A stretch of 64,000 bases of DNA, from NCBI GenBank assembly GCA_013349615.1, contig DUZJ01000002.1, positions 1 to 64,000 of the forward strand, in the 5' to 3' direction. The notes under the pieces are model-generated. The model saw only the letters and a list, made by a program, of their open reading frames with translations, was not told the DNA's origin and did no database searches. Origin of the DNA: Planctomycetota bacterium. Its GTDB lineage: Bacteria; Planctomycetota; Phycisphaerae; Sedimentisphaerales; Anaerobacaceae. Below are positions 1 to 10,400 of the stretch, piece by piece; positions within the stretch are counted from its first letter, which is position 1; each line of letters begins with the position of its first letter. The translations under genes and the position numbers were made by a program.

Positions 1-1362
1 GGCGGCGGCAGCAGTATGTACGGCGGCGGCGGCGGTGGTATGTACGGCGGCGGCAGGGGTGTGGGCGGTAGGGGCGGAGGTTTGAACGGCGGCGGCTGGG
101 GTATGTACGGTGGCGGCGGTGGTATGTACGGCGGCGGCGGTGGTATGTACGGCGGCGGCGGTGGTATGTACGGCGGCGGCATGATGGGTGGCGGTATGAT
201 GGGCGGCGGTATGATGGGCGGCATGGGTATGGATTATGATAGAGAGTATAGAGCGGACAATCTGATTGTACTTATACAGGATACCGTAGAGCCGGATAGC
301 TGGTGGGAAGCCGGTGGAGACGGTACGGTAACAATTTATGAAAACAAAAAACTTATTGTTCTCCAGAGCCGTGAGATTCACAATCAGGTCGAAGAACTCC
401 TAAACAACATGCGCAAGTCGCTTGGACATCAGGTTTCTATAGAGACCAGATTCCTGGTTGTGACTGAGAATTTCCTCGAAGAAATTGGTGTTGATTTAGA
501 TTTTATGTACAACCTTGGCGGTAAGTTTGGCTTGCTTTCAGTTGCTCAAGGTTCTTTGGGTATGGTCGTTCCGGAAATAACAAAGGTCCCGGGGAGTTTG
601 GCTGATTCCTTGGGCAGTGACACATACGGCACTGTCGGGGCCAGCAGAGTCAGGGGAGGTTATGGCTCTTTTCTTGATGACCTGCAGGTTACCTTCCTTA
701 TCAGAGCGACCCAGGCCCATACGGACGCGACGACGCTGACCGCTCCGAAGGTTACTGTCTTGAGTGGAGAACAGGCGACGTTCCAGCTTACAAGGCAAAT
801 ATCTTACGCCATGCCGCCCACTGTTATTGGCAGTGGCGGCGGCGGGAGCTACTCGCCATACGGTCAGACGTCTGGTGCCGGCTATGCCCCCAGCGTAATA
901 CCGAATGTACAGAGTATATCAGCCGGCACTAATCTTATTATTACACCAACTATCAGCCCGGACAAGAAATACGTATTGCTTAATATAACAACTTATCTGC
1001 GTGATTTGCTCCGTATGAAGACGCACGAGGTCGAGGCGGTTGTCCCGGGAGGAGGAGCAGCGCCTACTCAGCCGATTCGCCAGCGTATAACTGTTCCTGA
1101 GACGGAATTCTCGAGTGTTCAAACGCGAGTGAGTATTCCTGACGGAGGAACATTACTATTAGGAGGCCAGAAAATAACTGCAGAAATTGAAAAGGAGGCA
1201 GGTGTTCCGGTATTGAGCAAGATACCTCTTGTTGGACGACTGTTCAGTAATCGCACCACGGTCAAGGACCATAAGATATTGCTTATACTGGTTAAGCCGA
1301 CTATCATTTTGCAGGAGGAGCGTGAAAAGGAGGCAATTGCCGCAATGGAAAGCGAAATCTAA
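1..1362 (+). CDS. GspD/PilQ-family secretin, 3' part (reading frame open at window start)
   Basis: Frame open from nt 1; C-terminal secretin signature VPVLSKIPLVGRLFSNR; RVSIPDGGTLLLGG; TNLIITPTISPDKKYVLL; N-terminal Gly/Met-rich tract. Confidence 0.88.
   Translation, partial: GGGSSMYGGGGGGMYGGGRGVGGRGGGLNGGGWGMYGGGGGMYGGGGGMYGGGGGMYGGGMMGGGMMGGGMMGGMGMDYDREYRADNLIVLIQDTVEPDSWWEAGGDGTVTIYENKKLIVLQSREIHNQVEELLNNMRKSLGHQVSIETRFLVVTENFLEEIGVDLDFMYNLGGKFGLLSVAQGSLGMVVPEITKVPGSLADSLGSDTYGTVGASRVRGGYGSFLDDLQVTFLIRATQAHTDATTLTAPKVTVLSGEQATFQLTRQISYAMPPTVIGSGGGGSYSPYGQTSGAGYAPSVIPNVQSISAGTNLIITPTISPDKKYVLLNITTYLRDLLRMKTHEVEAVVPGGGAAPTQPIRQRITVPETEFSSVQTRVSIPDGGTLLLGGQKITAEIEKEAGVPVLSKIPLVGRLFSNRTTVKDHKILLILVKPTIILQEEREKEAIAAMESEI
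103..237 (+). repeat. Tandem 21-nt (MYGGGGG) then ~15-nt (MMGGG) in-frame repeats in secretin
   Basis: Repeated atgtacggcggcggcggtggt units followed by atgatgggcggcggt units. Confidence 0.85.
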
Positions 1363-1391
1363 ATCCGTTGTGTGTAGTATGATGCGTGATG

Positions 1392-1421
1392 CGTATTGCG
1401 ACGAACACAAAACGCAATACG
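1392..1421. repeat. Intergenic inverted repeat (9-bp stem, 12-nt loop) between secretin and giant gene
   Basis: cgtattgcg acgaacacaaaa cgcaatacg. Confidence 0.6.
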
Positions 1422-1462
1422 ATATTCGATATACATAGTACCACATTTCTGAGGATTAGAAA

Positions 1463-4400
1463 GTGAAGCGACATATCCCTACAGGACCAGAAGCCCAAGG
1501 GTTTCTGGTTTGGTCATCGAGGGGGTCCAGAGCACGTTTATATGCTCTGGTAGCCCTGATTTTTGTATGCGCACAAATAACCTTTTCCCGGGTAATTGAT
1601 TTGCCCGGGCTGCCTGATGCCGAAAATGACGTTCCTTATAAGCGGGGCGAGTTAATAGTGCGTTTTACCGACACAGGTCCTCATTCGCCGATTCGCAGGG
1701 CGCTGCCGGGTCCATTGACAAATCGGGCGGTAAAGAATGTCATTTCGAGCCTGGCCGTTCCAGGAGCTGCTGTGGGTAACGAGTTTGACCGCATAGTTCC
1801 GGGCCTGACTTTGATAAAACTGCCTGGGCGTACTTCAGTTACAGAGGCACTTTTGCATTTCAGGCGGTCGATGGACGTATTATATGTCGAGCCGAACTAC
1901 AAATTGAAGTTATATGCCACCCACCCGAATGACCCTATGTTTCCTGAGCTTTGGGGTATGCACAACACGGGCCAGACCGGCGGCACTGAGAATGCAGACA
2001 TTGACGCGCCCGAGGCCTGGGATATTCATACCGGCGACCCCAACATCATCGTAGCGGTTATTGACACCGGTGTTGACTATAACCACCCTGACCTTGCAGC
2101 TAATATGTGGATAAATCCCGGAGAAGACCAGCCGCCTTACGGGATAGTGGACGCTAATGATGTTGACGCTAACGATAATGACCTCAATGGTTATATAGAC
2201 GACATTTACGGCTATGATTTTGCCGGCGATGACATAAGCGACCCAAATGATGACGACAATAACCCGATGGATGCTCATGGCCATGGCACTCAAGTTGCGG
2301 GGATTATCGGTGCGGTTGGTGATAACAATGAAGGTGTTGTAGGTGTCTGCTGGAATGTCAGAATAATGGCTCTGAAAGTTGTTGCCGATAACGGAGAGCT
2401 GGACCCTAACCTATTCGTCGATGATGCGGTTAAAGCTATTCAGTATGCCATCGGAAAGAACGCCAATATTATAAATGCCTCTTGGGGAACTGACGCCAAT
2501 TCACAGACACTTTATGATGCTATTAAAGCTGCTGATGCGAATGGGATACTTTTCGTAGCTGCCGCGGGTGACTACTCGTTCGAGACTCCCTGGTTTAACA
2601 ATGATGCCAATGCAGTTTACCCGGCAAGCTACGAGCTGGACAACATCATTTCCGTGATGGCGACAGATGATACTGACAATCGCGACTACTCTTCCCATTA
2701 TGGAGCGACTTCGGTTGATATCGCCGCTCCCGGAAGTTGGATATACTCCTGTGTTCCGGGTGGTGGTTATTCTTATTTAAACGGCACATCGGCGGCTGCC
2801 CCTCACGTGGCTGGCGCTGCTGCACTGCTATGGTCAACTGACCCAAACCTGACACAAAGGCAAGTCAAACAAAAGCTCGTGCATCCTTTGGTTGTAGAGC
2901 AGCTTCCTGCTTTGCAGGGACATTGTGCCTCAGGCGGCCGGCTCAACCTTTTCAAAGTCCTGGACATGCCGCCAGTTGGGGGACGGGTCGTAAATACGTC
3001 AAAACCATACAATCCCATTGATCCAAATACATACTGGGAAAGTATTCAGGCAGCAATAGATGCCAATGATACCAACGATGGACATGTACTAATAGCCGAT
3101 GCCGCAATTTACGATGAAAATATTGATTTTTCAGGCAAGAGTATAACGCTGCGCAGCGGCAACATTTACGACTACAATGACGCCAATATCAATCCTGAAC
3201 GTACAATTATTTACGGTCAAAACCATGGCTCAGTTGTAACTTTCCAGAAAAATGAAGGTCCAAACACGGTACTAAAAGGATTCACAATCACCGGTGGCCT
3301 GGCCGAATACGGCGGTGGTATCGATTGCTATGATGCGTCACCAACAATTACCGACTGTATTATTACTAACAATACCGCGGACTATGGCGGTGGAATCGGA
3401 TGCTATAATGCGTCACCAACGATTACCGACTGTATTATTACCGGTAATACCGCGTTGCATTATGGCGGTGGTATCGAATGCGATAGTGGTTCACCAACAA
3501 TTACCGACTGTAATATTTCTAACAATACCGCGGTGTACTATGGCGGTGGAATCGACTGCTATTACGGCTCTCCCACGATTATAAACTGCACCATTAACAA
3601 CAACCGAACTTCCGACTACCTTAGTATCGGCGGCGGTGTGAATTGTGAGCAGGCCTCTCCAACGATTGCTCACTGCACTATCAGCAACAATTCGGCAGAG
3701 AAAGACGGCGGCGGAGTAGCATGTTATTATTCAGATCCAAATATCTTCAACTGTTTCATTCTCAATAATTCAGCAACATACCTAAGCGGCGGAATTGACT
3801 GTGAGACTTCGTCGCCCACTATTACCAACTGCACCATTGTTAGCAACGCTGCTGCAGAGGGCGGCGGCATTTTTGCCGAGACAGACTCTTTTCCGATAAT
3901 TACAAACTGCATCCTCTGGGACAATTCTGTTAAGGACCTTTTTGGATGTTCAGCGACATACTCCTGCATCCAGGAAGCGCACGCCGGTACAGGCAACACC
4001 AAAGCAGACCCGTTATTTTTAACCGGCCCGCGAGGTGACTACTATCTAAGCCAAACTCCCAGACAGTTGGACCCAAGCCCGTGCGTCGATGCCGGAAGCA
4101 CTGATGCCAATGACCCGAATCTGCCGTTGGATATGTACACGACAAGGACGGATGGTGACGTCAATGACCCGAATACCTTTGATGTTAATACCGTTGATAT
4201 GGGTGCTCATTACGCACCTGCAACGATTGAGTATTTCGCGTTAGACGTTATTGTGAAAGAAGATGCTAACGATCCCGGCATCCATGGCTCTGTGCATTTG
4301 GAACCCAACAGCGTCATGTATCCAAAATACTCAGTTATACGGCTCGAAGCACACCCGAAACAGGACTATCGTGTCAGGTCATGGACGGGCACTGATGGCG

Positions 4401-7400
4401 TTCCCTTCCTGGATACTGGTGATCCCAACCACAATACCGTTACTATGATTGCTGACGTCAACGTTACGGTTGAATTCGAGAGTATTCCCTACTACACGCT
4501 GCGTACTGATGTTATGGGCGGCCACGGAACAATCTCGCCCAACCTCAGAAGAGGTAAAGAATATAGGGATGGCACCGTGATACCGCTTACAGCAACGCCT
4601 GAGCTAAACTACATTGTTGATATATGGGCCGGTACCGATGATGACACATCCTGGGCCAACAGCAATACCGTGACAATGGATGCAAACAAGGTGGTTACCG
4701 TTTCATTCAGGCAACCACAGAGCTTTTACGTTCCGGGGCAATATACCAGTATCTCGGCCGCAATAAGTGCTGCCTACAGCCATGGTGACAAAATCGTTGT
4801 CGCAGCCGGTACTTACGGGGGTGGTAGCTTTCAGGGTAAGGCAATTACCATCGCCAGCGAACATCCGGACGACCCTTGTTGTGTTGCTGCCACCATCATT
4901 AGTGGGCGTTTTATCTTCGCAAATAATGAGGGCCGGGATTCAGTGGTTGACGGCTTTACTATTCAAGGCAACGGTGACCCGGGACCTGGTGATCCCTGGG
5001 GTGATGAGGATAATGGGGTCGGCGTCCCAGGCTCTAATTCTCTTGGCGGGGCGATATACTGTTCGGCTGGAAGCAGCCCAACCTTGTCCCATTTAGTTAT
5101 CAGGGACGTTGTCGCCCGCGGCGGCAGGGGGCAGGATGGCGCTTATATTTTTGACCCTCACGATGGCCCTCCCGACCCTCCAGACCAGTTGGATCCCCTT
5201 GATCCCTTGCCCGACCCTAACGCTCCTGAGCCCAACGACCCCGTTACCATAATCAAGTGGCCACAACCACCGGTGCCTTTCGGTCCTTCGCGTCCGGACT
5301 ATTACGTTGGATGGCACGAAGAGACCCAGGAGCCTCCTCCTGCAAGGGTGTTGGTAGCTGATAACTTTTTGTGCGATACTAATGACCCGATAACGGCGAT
5401 TCGCTGGTGGGGTTCTCTGAGTGGCTTTAGCGGCGACAGGGATGAGGTTCCGAACAGTGGATTTCCTGACGAGTTCCGTATAACTATTTGGGCTAACGAG
5501 CCTAACGACGCGAACTATACTTTTAGTCGTCCGGGTCAAAATATTCATTCGTTCGAGTTCGCGAGTCCAGCACCTACCTGGTATGGCTGGGAGATTGACC
5601 CGAATAACCCGAGTGCCCCGAATAATTTGACTAAATTCCAGATGGAGTATGCACTTGACCCTAACGAGGTCTGGGTCCAGCCGGATGTTAATGGAATCTA
5701 CTGGCTTAGTATCGAGTCAATTTATAATCAAGCTCCAGGTCCCAACGATCCCGTGTGGGGTTGGGAAACTCGCGAGCTGAATCCTGATTTCCCTGATGGC
5801 AATGGTGCTATACGTTACAATTTTGAAACTAACATTTTCGAACGTATAGAGTTTGGTGGTACACCGTACGATTTGAGCTTTGAGCTGGAATATACTCCAG
5901 CTATTGAACCAATCGATGGCGAGGACGGTCAGGACGGCCTGCCCGGCATCCCCGGTATTCCCGGCCCGAATGGCATCCCCGGCGCTAACGGCTTTGATGG
6001 GGGTAATGGCGGCGATGCCTACGGTGGCGCGATGTACTTCGACGCCAATTGCAGTCCGCTCATTACGTATTGTACAATTATCAACTGCCAGGCCCTCGGC
6101 GGCTATGCCGGATACGGCGGCCAGGGTCGGGATGGCCAGGGCGGTGGCAATGGTCAGATTGGTCAGGCCGGCCAGGCCGGCCAGAACGGCGGCCCGGGCG
6201 CCAACGGCGGAGCGGACGGAGCAGGCGGCGATGGCGGTGCCGGCGGCGCCGGCGGTGCCGGAGGAAGAGGCGGTGCCGGAGGAAGAGGCGGTAATGGCGG
6301 TCAGGGCGGCGAAGCCTTAGGAGGTGCGATATATTTCGGCCCGAGGTGCACACCGACAATACGGTACTTAACAATTACCGATTGCTGGACAAACCAGGGC
6401 TTGGGTGCGGCTGGCGGAGATGCAGGCAACGGCGGCAACGGCGGTAATGGTGCGCCTGGAGGCGCAGGTGGCGCTGCCGGTACAGGCAATCCGGATGGTC
6501 AGGATGGTGCCGATGGCGCCGACGGTGTCGGCGGCTATGGGGGTGACGGCGGTAACCAGTATTTATACTATCCTTATTATCTCGATGACCGTGGCAGCAA
6601 CATGGGCCCCAACGGCGAACGGTCACAGGCTGGTGCTATATTCTACGGCCGAGACTGTAATACAATCGTTACGGATACCGTAATAAGTTACTGTTACACT
6701 GATACTTCTGCACCAACGACTTCTTATGCCGGTGGCGATGGCGGCAATGGCGGCAATGGCGGCAATGGCGCAGGAGATGCACGCGGCGGCAACGGCGGCC
6801 ACGGCGGCTGGGGCGGTGGCGGCGGACCCGGCGACGGTGACCCTGGCTCTGGCGGCAGCGCCGGCGGCGGCGGCAATAATGACGCGCCAGACGGTGCAGA
6901 TGGACCAGATGGTTATATTATGGGAAGCCCCCTTACCGGCTATGGCGGTGCTAATTATTATGATGCCAACTGTGCAGCCGACTTTAATAACTACATAGTA
7001 AGCTATAATTTAACAGGATATCGAACGGATTTAGCGGTGGAAGTATATGGATTATATAATGGCGGGGGTGAGTACTACAACTCGCTGGCCACGGTCCGGA
7101 TGAACAACTGTCAATTTATTGGCAACTCGGGCTACTACGGAGGCGCCCAGTATTTTAGTCCGTCGTTTGTGTTGGAAGCTAACGACTGTAACTACGTTAA
7201 TAATACAGCCAGAGGCTACGGCGGCGCGCTGTACTGGCCGTCGAGGGGTACAGTGGAAATCAACAACAGTAGATTCATCGGCAATTCAGCTACAGTTGGC
7301 TGGGGCGGCGCACTGTACGGAGGTGGACAACTCCTATACACCGGGTATTGGGACCCTAACACGGGTGAATATGTTTATTACTACTACATGTACAATAGCA

Positions 7401-10400
7401 GCAACATAGCAATCAATAGGAGTCAATTCATCGGCAACTCTGCGCTGTACGGATTCGGAGGCGCTATCTACTGGTACGGTGATGGTTCGGATGTCTCAAT
7501 TCTGGACAGCACGGTCAACAACAATATCGCCGAACACGGTGGTGGTATGTTCTGGAGCAGCGGAGACCCTGAAATTATTGGCTGTACCATCAAAGGTAAT
7601 CAGGCCCTGGGCACCTATATGAGTATGGAGGGATATTATGACAACTTCTATGGCGGCGGCGGCGGGATGCTCTCCTGGTCATCCGCGCCGAGGATTGAGA
7701 ACTGCTTCATAAGCGATAATACCGCGTCCGGGTCCGGCGGTGGTGTGTACTTCGGTGGAGACGCCAATGTGCCGATACTTAAGAACTGCCTGGTCAAAGG
7801 TAACTCGGCCGTGCTGGACGGTGGCGGTATCGTTTCCTACTGGTACGTAACGCCGATGATCTCTAATTGTACAATCGTTGACAATACTGCGTTTGATCCT
7901 TTCAGCCCGCACCACGGAAGGGGCGGTGGTTTGTCCTGCTCCTACGAAAGTGAAACTTTCCTGACAGATAGTATTCTCTGGGGTAATACAGGTACTTTAG
8001 GCAACCAGATTGCAATCGGCAGCGATTACGAGCCAAACTATCCTGCTACTTTGAATGTATTACATTGCGACATCCAGGGCGGCAATAGTCCACAATCTAT
8101 CTATTATGAGCCGGGACGTACCCTCAACTGGCTCGGCGTTAATATCGATGATGACCCGCTCTTTGTCATGCCATACTATTACCTCAGTCAGACAGAGGCT
8201 GGGCAGGCTGCAGACAGCCCCTGTGTCAATGCAGGAAGCGATTTGGCAACTGCCCTTGGCCTCAGTAACTATACAACTCGTTCCGACGGTGTGGGTGACT
8301 CAAATATGGTCGACATGGGCCTGCACTACCCGGCTGCAGATGGTCAGTATCAGTTAACTGTAAATGTTATCGGCACGCACGGTACGGTCCAGCCAAGCAG
8401 TGAATTGTTCAACAAATTCACCGTAGTGACATTAACGGCAAACGTGGACCCGGGCTACCGAGTCAGATGGATAGGAACCGATGACGATACGGTTTACAGC
8501 CTTACCAATACGGTAATGATGTATTCAGACCGGACCGTCACAGCCATAATAGAACAACCAGCTATCATCGAAGTACCCGGTGACTATCCCATAATCCAGG
8601 AGGCGATCGACGCCGCCGAGGATGGCGATACGATTGTCATAAACAGGGGCACTTACTCCAACTCACCACAGATACAGACAGGCATTGCCGGCACACTCGT
8701 CATCATTGACAAAGCTATTACAATAACCAGTATCAAGCCTGATGACCCCTGTACCGTAGCTGATACGATTATCGACTGTACTGGCTATGCTACTTATGGC
8801 ATAGTTATCTCTCAATGCGGTCCCGATACGGTCATAAACGGCCTGACTATCGCAAATAACAGGTGGGGTAGCTTGGATCGGGTGTCACCGGACGACCCCG
8901 GGGATGATGGCTTGATTGGCGTGGACATCGGGGCTGCCGGGATTCTGGTTGATGCAGGTGCAAGCCCCACTATTCTGAATTGTATCATTCGGGACTGCCG
9001 GATGACGGCCGGCGAAGCCAGCAGCGCAAATGACGGCCCAGACTTTGATGACCCGATTGACCCGGATGATCCGGATTCGCCCCTATGGGGGGTCGGGCAG
9101 CCGGGTGGTAGAGGTGGTGACGGCGGCGATGCGTATGGGGGCGGCATTTATTGCGGTTACCGCAGCAGCCCAACTATCCGAAATTGTACTATTTCTAATG
9201 TCCAAATCATTGGTGGCAACGCAGGCTACGGTGCTCAGGGTGGCGACTCCGACGATGGCAACGATGCAGCTAATGGCGGCAACGGCGGTGATGGCGGGGG
9301 AGCTTACGGCGGCGGCATCTTCGTCGACTTTGAAAGTAGACCTGTCGTCTCGGACTGTACTATTATTAACTGTTCGGCTATCGGAGGTGATGCAAATGAT
9401 GCCGGAAGTGGTGGTAATACAAGCGGCGATCTCAGCTATGGTGGCGATGGGGGTGTCGGCGGTTACAACGGCCAAGCCTACGGCGGAGGAATCTACTTTG
9501 CCAATAATGTCATTGCTGCGGTTTCCAATTGCAGAGTCATCAACTGTTCTGCCACGGCCGGTGACGCAGGGGACGGCGGTGATTACGGAACCGGCGATTT
9601 TGTCGGGTCAGCCGGCTACGGTGGTGGATACGTTGGAGAATACTGGTTATACAGCGCCTATGGCGGGGCTGTATATACGGGGACAAACGGTATAATCACC
9701 TTCGAGGACTGCACGTTCAGCAATAACACTGTAACCGGAGGTATGAGCGGGATTGGCGGCGATCCGTGGCGCGGCCAGAGACCGCCGCCCGTATACAGTT
9801 ACCTTGTCCCGGTTTATGGAGCGGGTGTGTTCTGCGATAGCCACTCACGGACAGTATTTGTGGATTGCAATGTAGTTGGTAACTCTGCAGATGATGTTAC
9901 CGACCCCGCCGACCCAAATCAGTTGGTTTATCGTCTCAATCCTTACGTTAGTTTCGGCGGCGGTATCTGTCATATAGATGCTAACGAAGTTTCGATTACC
10001 GACTGCAACGTCAGCGACAATTACGCAACCATCGGCGGTGGTTTGTACTGGGATGAAGCCGACGACACCGTGGTGACCGGCTCGAGCTTCGCTAACAACT
10101 CGGCGTTCAAAGGCGGTGGTATCTATTGTGTTGATAGCGAGTCTGCAACAATCACAGGGTGTACAATCATAGACAATGAAGCGAATGAACCCGGAGGTGA
10201 AGGCGGCGGTGTATATTGCTCCTCAATACCGCTCTTAATCGCTGATAGTGAAATAAGATTTAATTATGCAGATTACTCTGGTGGTGGTTTGTATATGTCT
10301 GGTGGTGCATCAGAGACAAAAATACTCAGGAATTGTCTTATCACCAACAACACAGCCCGCAGAGACGGTGGAGGCATTTCGGCCAGTTGGCATAACGAAT

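Noticed and set aside
6081-6374. Arg-rich minus-strand ORF and other Arg/Ala-rich ORFs around 6-6.7 kb
   Set aside because: Reverse or shifted reading of the GGC/GGT-rich glycine tract.
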